From Limisphaerales bacterium (GTDB taxonomy: Bacteria; Verrucomicrobiota; Verrucomicrobiia; Limisphaerales; SXTU01), in the NCBI GenBank assembly GCA_009773355.1, contig WRPG01000058.1, positions 1-35,917 on the forward strand: DNA of 35,917 bases. The letters run 5' to 3'. Each line of letters starts with the position of its first letter. Positions within the stretch are counted from its first letter, which is position 1. The position numbers and the translations under genes were made by a program. This document shows positions 1-7,697 of the stretch, in pieces. The notes below the pieces were generated by a model, which did no database searches, was not told the origin of the DNA, and saw only the letters and a program-made list of their open reading frames with translations.

Positions 1-84
1 GGTCAAGCGCGCGCAGCCCCAAAATCGGCGGAAGCCCTCGTCGGCACGGCCCGCAGAAGTCGGAGTTTGAAAATCAGCCTTTGT

Positions 85-426
85 TCAGCGTTTCCCTAGT
101 TCGATCTCGGGTGTCAGCTCATAAACTGGTTCATCTTCGCCATCGGGCTGGTGTCGGCGCAAATAGCCGTGCGCTGGATCGGTCCACTCCAGCAGGTAGT
201 CCTTTGCGCTTTTGCCTGTGGGCGCCTCGCCTGGGTCGCGCAGTTCCTCCAACTCCGCCTCCAACAGCGCACGCAGGCGGCTTTCATTGAGAACTGGTCG
301 GTGTTCGCGTTTGAAGGCGGTGGACAACACGGCCAAAACCAGCGGTGCATTGTCAGCTCGTAGCAGCCGCAACGATGCGGATTGGCTGAATTGCAGCAAT
401 AACTCGGCGTGGTTCACGGGTTCCAA
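85..426 (-). pseudogene. JetA (DUF3375) N-terminal remnant of a Wadjet system
   Basis: This 113-residue frame matches the start of DUF3375, the JetA kleisin-like subunit of Wadjet plasmid-defence complexes. The conserved opening reads LLRADNAPLVLAVL, then a segment with SAKDYLLEW, then YLRRHQPDGEDEPVYELTP, which is the usual order. DUF3375 proteins are normally around 480-500 residues, and this one hits a TGA directly after ELTPEIELGKR. No JetB, JetC or JetD frame follows in the 84 bases left. The likely start is the ATG at 426. I read it as a broken relic; the Wadjet assignment is from family memory, and only the N-terminal motif block is seen here. Confidence 0.6.
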
Positions 427-785
427 GGACAGAATCTCAACTCATTTCCGATCAGGCAATGGCGTAATCCGGTCTGGTCGGGAAGGCCGATCCGCTTGGC
501 ACAGGAGGCCGAACAACCCACTCCGTCAGGTTGCTGCTGGGTGATTGGGCCTTAAGCGGTAGAGAAACCGTCAGCCCCTCAAGGATGAACGGCTGCGATC
601 CCGGCGCAGCCCCACTTCTTAGCCAAACCAACGCAACATCCTCCGAGCAAGTGTTCCGGTTGATTTCCACGCGCTCAGACTTACGCAGTGGCTAGGACAA
701 CGGCTGTCCGTCCAGTCGTCAATCTCACCCTCCGCCATCGCCATCAGATCGTCGAGGTTCTGCGGGTTTGATGGTGGACGCGGTT
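427..785. other. Gap with weak coding remnants
   Basis: No convincing gene. On the minus strand a 72-codon frame (452-670) contains a protein-like stretch (SGAAPGSQPFILEGLTV) that I do not recognise. Further upstream (about 700-775, minus) a short frame reads NPQNLDDLMAMAEGEIDDW, which looks like real protein but has no start or continuation. The stretch lies between a truncated JetA and a GIY-YIG gene, so decayed mobile or phage DNA is a reasonable guess. Confidence 0.3.
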
Positions 786-1652
786 TCACGGAGCGATTCT
801 GTCGTTCATCGCAACAATCTCAAGCCTATCAACGGCGAGGAAGTCCACCAAAGTTTCCGGTTCCACCCAGTTGCTCCCCAAGTTCGCCTGCTGCTTCAAC
901 CGCTTCACCTTCTTTGGCCCACGCTCGAAGAATTCCTCTGCTGTGATCAAATCCGCCAGCATCAAGTTCTGCTCGAAAGGCGTCCGCATCTCCACCTGCG
1001 AGCAAACATCAGTCAGCGCTTCAACCAAGCTCACCGATTCGCCAGCCAAGTAGTCTTCCACCAGCACTGCTACCGATTCCTCCAAGCCAAAACCCTGTGT
1101 TCGCAAAGGAGCCGTGGTCAGCAACCGCGACGGGAATTGGCCCAGCTCAACGTCCCTGTGGCTGGCGATGAAGAGAAGCCGGCACAAGGAAGCGAAAGGC
1201 CAAGCAGCGCCCTTGAACGCACCGAACAGCTTTCCGCTCAACCTCGTGTCCCGCGTCAGCGCCAACCGGAGCAATCCACCATCCCGTTCTACGCCGATGA
1301 AGAAGCACGCCTTGGGATAGACGTTCATCCGGTTGAATCGGGGCCGTAGCGTGCGCAGCAGTTCGTTCTCCCTCAGCACAGCGCTTACCGTTGAATCACA
1401 CACCTCCCGGTCAATCCGCCGGACCAGATGCACCAGCCGGATGGTCTTCCTTGAGTCACGGTCAGGGTGGACGTGGCGGTAGCTGTTGAGCCGGTCGCGG
1501 AGATCGCTCGACTGGCCGACGTAAAGCAGCAGACCGGCCTCATCAAACATCCGATACACGCCAGGTGCTCTTGGAATGCCACGGAAGAAAGCCGCCCCGT
1601 GCCGTTCGGTCAGCGGCTTTGGCGCAGGCAGAAGGCGCAGTTGCAGGCTCAT
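786..1652 (-). CDS. GIY-YIG nuclease-domain protein
   Basis: A 288-residue protein with an N-terminal GIY-YIG nuclease domain at about residues 28-110. The core reads PGVYRMFDEAGLLLYVGQS, with the two expected tyrosines, followed by the DLRDRLNSYRH segment holding the catalytic-type arginine, and RENELLRTLRPRFN with the metal-binding-type glutamate. This resembles the UvrC/Cho N-terminal endonuclease domain. The remaining 170 residues match no domain I recognise, and UvrB-binding and helix-hairpin-helix regions are not seen. The ATG overlaps the stop of the upstream DnaE-tail frame by four bases (ATGA), indicating translational coupling. A DNA-repair or incision role is inferred from the domain only. 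Confidence 0.75.
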   Translation of the reverse strand: MSLQLRLLPAPKPLTERHGAAFFRGIPRAPGVYRMFDEAGLLLYVGQSSDLRDRLNSYRHVHPDRDSRKTIRLVHLVRRIDREVCDSTVSAVLRENELLRTLRPRFNRMNVYPKACFFIGVERDGGLLRLALTRDTRLSGKLFGAFKGAAWPFASLCRLLFIASHRDVELGQFPSRLLTTAPLRTQGFGLEESVAVLVEDYLAGESVSLVEALTDVCSQVEMRTPFEQNLMLADLITAEEFFERGPKKVKRLKQQANLGSNWVEPETLVDFLAVDRLEIVAMNDRIAP

Positions 1653-1996
1653 TGTGTCCTCGGCTTTCCCGCTCGATGCACTCTCAAGGAAAAGCCCCGG
1701 CCATTCTCGAAAGTCTCAACGGTGGCGGCAATTTCCAGCACCGGATAACGGACAGTAGCCAGCCCGTAGCTGCGGTAGGTTGAGGCGAAGAGCTCGGTTT
1801 CCACGATGCCGGTGCGATCCGCCAAGGTCAGGAACTTCATCGGCTCCCCGGTGATCTGGTGGTGGATGCGCTGCTCGATTACGAGGCCGCAAGCAGCAAC
1901 CTCCTGCCCGACAAACTCGCCTAAATCTCTCACGGCCCCGAGAGGCCCTTGCGAGAGCCGAAATTGTTCCGTCACCTCATACCGTTTCTGCGGAAA
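1649..1996 (-). pseudogene. C-terminal tail of DNA polymerase III alpha-type protein
   Basis: The last ~115 residues of this frame resemble the C-terminal OB-fold of DnaE-type polymerase alpha subunits. The segment GEFVGQEVAACGLVIEQR is followed by EPMKFLTLADRTGIVETELF, then RYPVLEIAATVETFENGRGF and a final RAGKP. A full DnaE is over 1,000 residues. Everything upstream is missing: the frame runs into the end of the CxLC-motif gene at about 1977-1996, and no polymerase, PHP or thumb sequence is present. Upstream codons in this frame (to 2086) do not look like DnaE. It is coupled by ATGA to the GIY-YIG gene. Most likely a deletion left only the tail. Confidence 0.6.
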
Positions 1997-2381
1997 CGGC
2001 GGCCGCCCCATTCCGTGACGAAACCTCCAGCTTCTCCTGCGTGGCCGCGATGAGACCCTCCACTGTGGCAGCGGAGGCGATTTCACCGGCGGTCAGCAGC
2101 ACCTCCGGCCCGCGGCCGAAGTCCGCCAGGATCACCGGCAGCGGCAGGTCGAGATGGGCGTAATGCTGTCCGAACTCGGGCCGATGGAGAAAGAGCACCG
2201 GACAGCCGAGCGATTCGAGATACTTTTTCCACGGGTGAAGCATCCCGCGCACATCGTAGGTAATCCGGCAGAGCGTGCACGGGTTTGAGTCCGGCCAGAG
2301 CAGCTTGCTCGCCCAGTCCTTCGCGGCGTTGAACAGGCCCGCGTCGGCATTGTAGGCGAGGATGATTTTGCGCGGTTGCAT
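1977..2381 (-). CDS. Uncharacterised CxLC-motif protein (copy 1)
   Basis: A 134-residue protein starting MQPRKIILAYNADAGLFNA. Conserved features are YNA-x2-GLFNA-x2-DWA, a CTLC pair near residue 34 in the segment PCTLCRITYD, GMLHPWKKYLESL and FLHRPEF. A clear paralog lies at 34684-35115. Similar proteins occur in several phyla but I know no proven function; the CxLC pair could bind metal or be redox active (inference). The ATG at 2381 was chosen because it matches the start of conservation; a longer frame to 2495 would overlap the MerA-like gene. It lies 68 bp after that gene, with a possible ECF promoter motif between them. Confidence 0.65.
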   Translation of the reverse strand: MQPRKIILAYNADAGLFNAAKDWASKLLWPDSNPCTLCRITYDVRGMLHPWKKYLESLGCPVLFLHRPEFGQHYAHLDLPLPVILADFGRGPEVLLTAGEIASAATVEGLIAATQEKLEVSSRNGAAAVSAETV

Positions 2382-2398
2382 GAGGCGATGCCCATGCT

Positions 2399-2426
2399 TG
2401 TGAAGCCGCACCAGGGACTCTATTCC
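2399..2426 (-). promoter_or_regulatory. Possible ECF promoter for CxLC copy 1
   Basis: Minus-strand GGAATA (2426-2421), then 14 bp, then GCTTCACA (2406-2399). It matches the motif in front of the local ECF sigma gene (GGAATA-N15-GTTTCGCA) with two mismatches and a spacer one base shorter. It sits in the 68-bp gap before the CxLC gene, 17 nt from its ATG. It is one of the weaker members of the set. Confidence 0.4.
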
Positions 2427-2449
2427 ATGCACCAAAATCGGCCGCGCTG

Positions 2450-3970
2450 CTAACGGGTCAGCCCCAGCCAAGTGCGGAAGAGTCCCTTGACCCATGGGGT
2501 GAGGCGCGTGCGGCTGTAAAGATCGCCCACTTTGCGGACCGCCTCGGTCTGCGTCGGGTAAGGATGAATGGCCGAACCGACGGTCTTCAGGCCCAGCCCG
2601 CCCTTCATGGCCAAGGACACCTCGCCGATCATGTCCCCGGCGTGCGCAGCCACGATGGTGGCGCCGAGGATTTCATCCGTGCCTTTGCGAACATGGACTC
2701 GCACGAAGCCTTCGGTTTCGCTATCGAGAATCGCGCGGTCCACCTTGCTCAAATCCTGCGTGAACGTGTCCACTGCGATGCTTCGTTGCTGCGCTTCTGC
2801 TGCGGAAAGCCCCACTTGCGCCAGTTCCGGCGAGGTGTAGGTGGCCCACGGGATGACCAGCGAACTGGCTTTGGCACGGCCCTGGAACAGTGCGTTTTGG
2901 ATGACAATGCGCGCCATGAAATCCGCCGCGTGCGTGAACTGATACGGCGAGCAGATGTCACCACAGGCAAAGATGCGGGGGTTGCTGGTCTGCAACCGGT
3001 CGTTGACCTTCACGCGTTTCTGGTCGAACTCGACGCCCACCGTTTCCAGACCCAACCCCTCCACATTCGGCGCACGGCCTACGGCGACGAGCAGTTGGTC
3101 CACGGCGAGGTCGTAGCCTTGGCCGTGGGACTCGACCTGCATCCGCACGCCGCGCGGGACGGGGGAGAGTTTGAGATCCTTGCCGCAACACAGCAGCTTC
3201 ACCCCGTCGCGCAGCAGGGCGGTCTGGACGATGCCGGCGGCGTCACGGTCCTCGCGCGGCAGGATGCCGTGCATCGCCTCGACGAGAAACACCTCCGAGC
3301 CGAAGCGCGCGAAGGCCTGTGCCATCTCACAGCCGATGGGGCCGGCTCCAATCACGCCAAGGCGCTGGGGCAGCTCGGCGAGCGAGAACAGGGTTTCGTT
3401 CGTGAGGTAGGAAACCTCCTTCAAGCCCCGCATCGGCGGCGCGGCGGCCCGCGCTCCGGTGGCGATGACCGCCTTGGCAAAGCGCAGGGCCTGGTCGCCT
3501 ACCCGCACCGTGTCGCGCCCGATGAACTTGGCGCTGCCGATGAACACGTCTATCCCCAGCTCGCGAAACCGCGCCGCCGAATCGTGCGGGCTGATGTCCG
3601 CGCGCAGCCGGCGCATCCGCTCCATGACGGCGGGAAAGTCCACGGAGATTTCGCCGCTCACGCGCACGCCGAATTCCCCGGCCGAGCGTGCTTCAGCCGC
3701 CGCGCGCGAGGCGCGCAGCAGCGCCTTGGAGGGCACGCAGCCTACGTTGAGGCAGTCGCCGCCGAGCAGGTGCTTCTCGACGAGGGCGACCTTCGCGCCG
3801 AGGCCAGCCGCGCCCGCCGCTGTCACCAAGCCCGCCGTGCCGCCACCGATGACGACGAGGTTGTAGCGTGGCGCAGGTGTGGGATTGACCCAATCAGGTG
3901 GATGGACGTGGGCGTAGAGCTTGCGGTTGTGCTCGTCCCAGGGCTGGAGTGGCGTTGGGTTCTCGCTCAT
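2450..3970 (-). CDS. MerA-like FAD/NAD(P)-dependent disulfide oxidoreductase
   Basis: A 506-residue class I pyridine nucleotide-disulfide oxidoreductase. The FAD-binding motif VVIGGGTAG is at residue ~40, the redox pair at C73/C78 (GGDCLNVGCVPSK), the NAD(P) motif GVIGAGPIGCEMAQ in the middle, the second FAD motif IFACGDI later, and the C-terminal dimer-interface HPYPTQTEAVRK. It lacks both the N-terminal heavy-metal domain and the C-terminal vicinal cysteine pair of true mercuric reductase (it ends FRTWLGLTR), so Hg(II) reduction should not be assumed; the substrate is unknown. The start at 3970 gives MSENPTP, five bases after the TVP38 gene's stop. Pairing with a TVP38 protein is a common arrangement for this subfamily. 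Confidence 0.88.
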   Translation of the reverse strand: MSENPTPLQPWDEHNRKLYAHVHPPDWVNPTPAPRYNLVVIGGGTAGLVTAAGAAGLGAKVALVEKHLLGGDCLNVGCVPSKALLRASRAAAEARSAGEFGVRVSGEISVDFPAVMERMRRLRADISPHDSAARFRELGIDVFIGSAKFIGRDTVRVGDQALRFAKAVIATGARAAAPPMRGLKEVSYLTNETLFSLAELPQRLGVIGAGPIGCEMAQAFARFGSEVFLVEAMHGILPREDRDAAGIVQTALLRDGVKLLCCGKDLKLSPVPRGVRMQVESHGQGYDLAVDQLLVAVGRAPNVEGLGLETVGVEFDQKRVKVNDRLQTSNPRIFACGDICSPYQFTHAADFMARIVIQNALFQGRAKASSLVIPWATYTSPELAQVGLSAAEAQQRSIAVDTFTQDLSKVDRAILDSETEGFVRVHVRKGTDEILGATIVAAHAGDMIGEVSLAMKGGLGLKTVGSAIHPYPTQTEAVRKVGDLYSRTRLTPWVKGLFRTWLGLTR

Positions 3971-3975
3971 GCAGT

Positions 3976-4719
3976 TCAGACGAGGGCGGCACTGGTGCGG
4001 CGGGCCAGCGCCTGCCGGGCAATGCGCGTGATGACCACGGTGACAGCAATCGTCGCCGCCAAGCCCACGCCGTAGAGCGCCCATTCCGCCGGGGATTTCT
4101 GCTGGCCGCCGGCCCCCGCGCGCGCCAGCGAGCCGAGATACACATACATCACCGTGCCCGGCATCATGCCGATCCATGAGGCGAGCACGTAGTCGCGCAA
4201 GCCTACTCGGGTGACTCCGAAGGCGTAGTTGAGCAGCGTGAATGGGAACACCGGCGAGAGGCGCGTCAGGCCGACAATTTTCCAACCCTCCGCCGCAACC
4301 GCCTGGTCAATCGCGGCGAAGGTCGCGTTGCCCGCAATCTTTCGGGCCACCCAGCGGCGCGCGAGATAACGCCCCACGAGGAAGGAGGCTGTCGCGCCCA
4401 AAGTGGACGCGAGGGACACATAAACCGAACCCCACACCACGCCGAACACCGCCCCCGCGCCCAGCGTGAGCACCGAGCCGGGGATGAACAGCACGCACGC
4501 CAGCACGTAGATCACCACGAACAGCACCGGCCCCCACGGGCCGAGTTGCTCAACGGCGACGAGGCCATCCCGCAACAGGCCGCGCACGTCGAACCCCGTG
4601 AACACGGTGGCGAGAGCGAGGACGACAACGGCGGTCACGGCCCACTTGCGCCACTGGCACGAGCCGCACACGGGCTTCGCGGCGGCGACCGACCGGGGAG
4701 TGGACTCGGGCGTGGTCAT
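3976..4719 (-). CDS. TVP38/TMEM64 family (VTT/SNARE-assoc) membrane protein
   Basis: A 247-residue inner-membrane protein. The N-terminal tail has a short CGSCQW pair, followed by a transmembrane segment (AVTAVVVLALATVF) and the VTT core: GPVLFVVIYVLACVLFIPG, then TLGAGAVFG, LGATASFLVGRYLARRWV, LSPVFPFTLLNYAFGV and the IGMMPGTVMYVYLG block typical of the family. The ATG at 4719 is preferred because a longer frame would overlap the DUF547 gene. It lies between DUF547 (10 bp upstream) and the MerA-like gene (5 bp downstream), so the three are probably co-transcribed. Family members are thought to act in membrane lipid or small-molecule traffic; the specific role here is unknown. Confidence 0.85.
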   Translation of the reverse strand: MTTPESTPRSVAAAKPVCGSCQWRKWAVTAVVVLALATVFTGFDVRGLLRDGLVAVEQLGPWGPVLFVVIYVLACVLFIPGSVLTLGAGAVFGVVWGSVYVSLASTLGATASFLVGRYLARRWVARKIAGNATFAAIDQAVAAEGWKIVGLTRLSPVFPFTLLNYAFGVTRVGLRDYVLASWIGMMPGTVMYVYLGSLARAGAGGQQKSPAEWALYGVGLAATIAVTVVITRIARQALARRTSAALV

Positions 4720-4729
4720 GGGCGGGAGA

Positions 4730-5503
4730 TTACTTCGCGGCCCCGTCGTTGAGCGACCAATCATAGTCGGTGAAACGGATGCTGAACTTGCCCCCGGTCA
4801 GCGCCCGGCGAGAGGCGTCGTCGAAGAACGGTGTCACGAACTTCAGCACGGAACCGGCGGGCTGCTCGAAGTCCTCGCTGAACCACTTGAAGATCGGGGA
4901 GAGATGGACGATGCGCTTGGCGGCTTCCACGCGGTTCTTGTGCGCCTGTGCGAGAAACCGCCGGCCCTGCTCGTTCAACTGCTCGTCCAGCCGCGCGGCG
5001 ATGTAAGCCTCGGCGCGCAGGGGCGGGCACCCCTTCGCGGCGCAGACCATTGCAAAGTGGGCGCGCGGCTCCGCGTAGCGCTTCCGAATGAGACCGTGCT
5101 CGACGTGCTCCAGTGTGGTGGTCTCGCCGAAGAGGCGGACGACCGGCTGTTTCCACGGGCCGCTGAGGAAGCCGCCGATGTCCTTGATGCTCTTCACCGG
5201 ATGGTGGTCCGTGACGAGTTTGAGCGTCGCGGCGTTGTAGAGGTTGAGCAGGAAGGCGAGGCGCTCTGGCTGCGGCCAGCGATTGAAGTCCGCTTCCGAC
5301 ACGGTGGCAAGGGCATCCAGATAATCTTTCAGTGGTTTGATGTCACGTCTCAGCGCCGCGTAATCCACCGCCGCGTCACGCACATGAGCCTTGAGCACGC
5401 GGTCGAACGGGGCGTGCGTATGGTCGAACCCGGCGGCGGGTGAATCAACCCCGGCAAGGCACGCCAGCAAGCAGCCGGCGGCCAGCAACAGCGCGCGTTT
5501 CAA
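4730..5503 (-). CDS. DUF547 exported protein
   Basis: A 257-residue protein with an N-terminal signal peptide (MKRALLLAAGCLLACLAG, possible lipoprotein cysteine near residues 11-15) and a DUF547 domain. Conserved blocks are the YAAL segment near the N-terminus, AFLLNLYNAATLKLV, a central FLSGPWKQPVVRL and the ARAHFAMVCAAKGCPPL-like region (residues ~149-163). The function of DUF547 is not established. The start overlaps the DUF5069 stop by four bases, so translation is coupled. In this operon it precedes a TVP38 membrane protein and a MerA-like flavoprotein, a combination that suggests an envelope redox or metal-related role (inference). Confidence 0.8.
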   Translation of the reverse strand: MKRALLLAAGCLLACLAGVDSPAAGFDHTHAPFDRVLKAHVRDAAVDYAALRRDIKPLKDYLDALATVSEADFNRWPQPERLAFLLNLYNAATLKLVTDHHPVKSIKDIGGFLSGPWKQPVVRLFGETTTLEHVEHGLIRKRYAEPRAHFAMVCAAKGCPPLRAEAYIAARLDEQLNEQGRRFLAQAHKNRVEAAKRIVHLSPIFKWFSEDFEQPAGSVLKFVTPFFDDASRRALTGGKFSIRFTDYDWSLNDGAAK

Positions 5504-5952
5504 ATGCGTTCCTCCTCCAGGTCATAGACATCGAACCAGACATACACCGGCCGGTTCTTCGGAATGAACTTCGGGATGTAATCCTCCAGGAACGCCTGTA
5601 GCTCCGGCGGCATGTCGCACGGGCGCGTGTAGCGCAGCTTGTTGTTCCAGACCGCGATTTGCGTGCGGTCCTTGACTTGGGATTGCCTCTCAATCCAAGC
5701 GGCCACCTCCGCATCCGTCGCACCGGTCGCCACCAGCGCCTTGAATTCCAGCGCGGAGATGCCGGTGAACGTAAGGAACTGCTGGTCGAGCGGACAGTCG
5801 AAGTGATACTCGCCGGCGGTCCCAGCGAGCACGGCTCGGCACTTGTCGAGGGTCCGGGCGGCGATGACGAATCCGCTCAGCGTCTCGCGCGGGCTGCGCG
5901 GATAGTCTTTGGTCAGGTCTTTGGCGAGGAGTTTCAGTTCAGTGGTGTTCAT
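5500..5952 (-). CDS. DUF5069 protein (copy 1)
   Basis: A 150-residue DUF5069 protein starting MNTTELKLLAKDL. Conserved features are the YPRSPRETL opening, CRAVLAGTAGEYHFDCPLD, the FTGISALEFKALVATGATD block and WIERQS. The domain is typical of Verrucomicrobia and Planctomycetes and has no known function. The window has another intact copy at 7217-7681 and a wrecked copy at 16555-16797. It is first in the operon running into DUF547, TVP38 and the MerA-like gene. Upstream (5953-6134) lie a tRNA-like element and a possible ECF promoter. Confidence 0.85.
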   Translation of the reverse strand: MNTTELKLLAKDLTKDYPRSPRETLSGFVIAARTLDKCRAVLAGTAGEYHFDCPLDQQFLTFTGISALEFKALVATGATDAEVAAWIERQSQVKDRTQIAVWNNKLRYTRPCDMPPELQAFLEDYIPKFIPKNRPVYVWFDVYDLEEERI

Positions 5953-5981
5953 GGTTTGTTCGACGGTTGCGATTGCCGGGC

Positions 5982-6055
5982 TGGAGCCTGCGGATCCGAA
6001 TTGAACGGACCACCTCGCCATGACTAATGGCGCACTCTCGTTAAGCTACGCAGGC
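5982..6055 (-). other. tRNA-like element, D-arm degenerate
   Basis: This 74-nt minus-strand stretch folds like a tRNA. A perfect 7-bp acceptor (GCCTGCG/CGCAGGC) is followed by T and an encoded CCA; T and A sit at positions 8-9. There is a perfect 5-bp anticodon stem (CGCCA/TGGCG) with a 7-nt loop TTAGTCA, and a T arm of GGTCCG/CGGATC with loop TTCAATT. The D arm is only GCTT-AACGA-GAGT with no GG in the loop, and position 37 is C rather than a purine, so it may not be a working tRNA. The nominal anticodon would be AGT. It could be a tRNA pseudogene, an attachment-site relic or an unusual tRNA. Confidence 0.45.
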
Positions 6056-6072
6056 ATCAACCGAGTCGCCGA

Positions 6073-6101
6073 TGGGAAGCGGAGGCAGGCCGGATTATTC
6101 C
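6073..6101 (-). promoter_or_regulatory. Possible ECF promoter upstream of the DUF5069/MerA-like operon
   Basis: Minus-strand GGAATA (6101-6096), 15 bp, then GCTTCCCA (6080-6073). Spacing is identical to the motif at the ECF sigma gene, with two mismatches in the -10-like half. It lies in the intergenic region, 18 nt before the tRNA-like element and about 120 nt before the DUF5069 ATG. Confidence 0.35.
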
Positions 6102-6134
6102 AAGGCAATGAAGAACGCGGCGAGCCAGCCGGAC

Positions 6135-6719
6135 TCACGCCTTGCCCTCCAGTTCGGCAATGCGCGTGCGGAGCGGGGCGATGGCTTCCTCGACCTCGGC
6201 GGCGGTGTAGCGCGGCGTGATGTATTTGGGGCAGTTCCAGTCGAACGACACGACCTCGATGAGAAACACGCGCTCGACGATGCTGCGCGCTTCCGGCTCG
6301 GCGAACTGCGCGACGAGTTCCGGGTGCTGGCGGGCGTCTTCCACACGGGCATGGCCAAGGATTTTCAGACGCTCGCGGCGCGGGTAGTCCATGAGGAACA
6401 GCGCCACGCGGTCGTTGGCGGCGAGGTTGCCGGTGGAGAGCATCTGGCGGTTGCCCTTGTAGTCGGCAAAGGCGAGCTGCGTCGGGCTGACGACGCGCAG
6501 GAAACCGGGACGCCCGCCGCGATGCTGCACGTAGGGCCAGCCATTCTCGCTCACGGTCGCCATGTAGAAAGAGTCACGCGCTTCGATGAAGGCGCGCTCG
6601 TCGTCGGTCAGCGCGTCGCGCTCGGGCTGGGGCGGGAGGTGCTGCGAACGCCCGAAGTAGTGTTGCTGGGCAGCCAGCACTTTCGGGGTGAAGCAGGTTT
6701 CGAGAAAGCGTCCGGCCAC
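6135..6719 (-). CDS. Pyridoxamine 5'-phosphate oxidase-family flavoprotein
   Basis: A 194-residue PPOX-fold protein. After VAGRFLETCFTPKVLAAQQH comes a substrate/flavin segment: ARDSFYMATVSENGWPYVQH, RGGRPGFLRV, LAFADYKGNRQMLSTGNL, then VALFLMDYPRRERLKILG. The C-terminal WNCPKYITPRY matches the subfamily that carries a short helical tail (AAEVEEAIAPLRTRIAELE). The chosen start is the GTG at 6719, because the in-frame ATG far upstream lies inside the DsrE gene and that sequence is unlike the family. It is last in the ten-gene sigma-54 operon. Probable FMN- or F420-dependent oxidoreductase; substrate unknown. Confidence 0.8.
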   Translation of the reverse strand: MAGRFLETCFTPKVLAAQQHYFGRSQHLPPQPERDALTDDERAFIEARDSFYMATVSENGWPYVQHRGGRPGFLRVVSPTQLAFADYKGNRQMLSTGNLAANDRVALFLMDYPRRERLKILGHARVEDARQHPELVAQFAEPEARSIVERVFLIEVVSFDWNCPKYITPRYTAAEVEEAIAPLRTRIAELEGKA

Positions 6720-6789
6720 GGTGGGTTGGAGGTGGAGAGTTAAGCGGAGCGCGGCTGACCCTGTGGGCACAACCGCGCTCCTGAACGGT

Positions 6790-7161
6790 TTAGAACACCA
6801 GCGTCTGCCAGCCCTCGGCGAGGTAGCGGCGGATGCTTGCGAGGCCGGGGGTGCCGGGCAGCGCGTGATCCTTGATTTCGGGCAGGCCGCACGCGGCGAC
6901 TTCCTTCGTCGTGCCAAAGACGGCGGAGCAACCGCACGAAGCACCGGTGATGACCGGGCGCACGGCGTTGTAGAGGCCGTTGGCCGGGTGCGTGAGTTTG
7001 GTCAGCTCGGCAGGCCAGCGCGTGCCGGCACCGGAGAAGACGACGTTGACTTCGTCGCCTTTCTCGTGGGCTTCGGCGGCAAGCGCGAGCGCGTTGAAGG
7101 CGCGTCCGAGTGCTTCTTCGCCGTTCTTCGGATCGGAGGTGATGATGATGGCTAGTTTCAT
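6790..7161 (-). CDS. DsrE/DsrF-like family protein
   Basis: A 123-residue protein beginning MKLAIIITSDPKNGEEALGR, a DsrE-like Rossmann-type fold with NALALAAEAHEKGDEV and VNVVFSGAGTRW. Cysteines occur in the GASCGCSAVFGT segment and in KEVAACGLPE, where sulfur-relay DsrE proteins carry their acceptor cysteine. Sulfur-trafficking or peroxide-related roles are known for relatives; none can be fixed here. The ATG at 7161 fits the family start. It lies between DUF5069 (55 bp upstream) and the PPOX gene in the sigma-54-type operon. Confidence 0.78.
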   Translation of the reverse strand: MKLAIIITSDPKNGEEALGRAFNALALAAEAHEKGDEVNVVFSGAGTRWPAELTKLTHPANGLYNAVRPVITGASCGCSAVFGTTKEVAACGLPEIKDHALPGTPGLASIRRYLAEGWQTLVF

Positions 7162-7216
7162 GTGTTTTGTTTTTGTTGTTGTCTGATGTTCGGGGAGAAA
7201 ATTCGCGAGCCGGGCT

Positions 7217-7681
7217 TCATGCTTGTCCGCCGAAGCTCGCGTGGTCGTCGGCATCGAGGTAATCCATGATGGTATGCAGGTCGGTGCGCGCGGGATTGAG
7301 GCGCTTCACCTGCGCGGCAAACCACTCGATGTCCTCGGCGTCGCCGATGGGCATGGTTTCGAGCCACGCGGACCAACTGCGAATCTCGTGCGGGAGTCGT
7401 CGCGGATTCGCCTGCGCATTCACCCAGAGGAGAATGTCCCAATCGCTCGCGCCGCTTTTCACCTGTTCCAGCAGCGCTTCCTGCGCGATGCCGGTGAAGG
7501 CGAAGAACTGCCGGTCCATCGGGTTGCCGAACTTGTAGTCGCCGGCCTGGCCGGCGAGCGACGCGCGGGCCTTGTCGAGGATGCGCGGCAGCATCGCGTA
7601 GCCGCCAAGGCGCACGCGCGGGCTGCGCGGCGGGCCTTGCGTGAGATTCGGGGCGGTGAGTTTTTGAGATGGTGTGCTCAT
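7217..7681 (-). CDS. DUF5069 protein (copy 2)
   Basis: A 154-residue DUF5069 protein (MSTPSQKLTAPNLTQG). The signature GPPRSPRVRLGGYAMLPRIL is followed by KARASLAGQAGDYKFGNPMD, RQFFAFTGIAQEALLEQV and GASDWDILLWVN. It differs from copy 1 in the first block (GGYAMLPRILDK instead of GFVIAARTLDK), so these are two distinct subfamilies rather than a recent duplication. It is embedded between nitroreductase (16 bp upstream) and DsrE. Function unknown. Confidence 0.85.
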   Translation of the reverse strand: MSTPSQKLTAPNLTQGPPRSPRVRLGGYAMLPRILDKARASLAGQAGDYKFGNPMDRQFFAFTGIAQEALLEQVKSGASDWDILLWVNAQANPRRLPHEIRSWSAWLETMPIGDAEDIEWFAAQVKRLNPARTDLHTIMDYLDADDHASFGGQA

Positions 7682-7697
7682 GGGTTTGCCTTTGGTC

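Noticed and set aside
2450-3970. Calling the flavoprotein a true mercuric reductase
   Set aside because: It lacks the N-terminal metal-binding domain and the C-terminal vicinal cysteines needed for Hg(II) reduction, and no merR/merT/merP is near.
4598-5443. Long plus-strand open frame opposite TVP38 and DUF547
   Set aside because: It is the antisense shadow of two confidently assigned genes in GC-rich DNA, with no family-like motifs.
5982-6055. tRNA-Sec
   Set aside because: The long variable arm and UCA anticodon of tRNA-Sec are absent; only the slightly lengthened acceptor plus T stem is similar.
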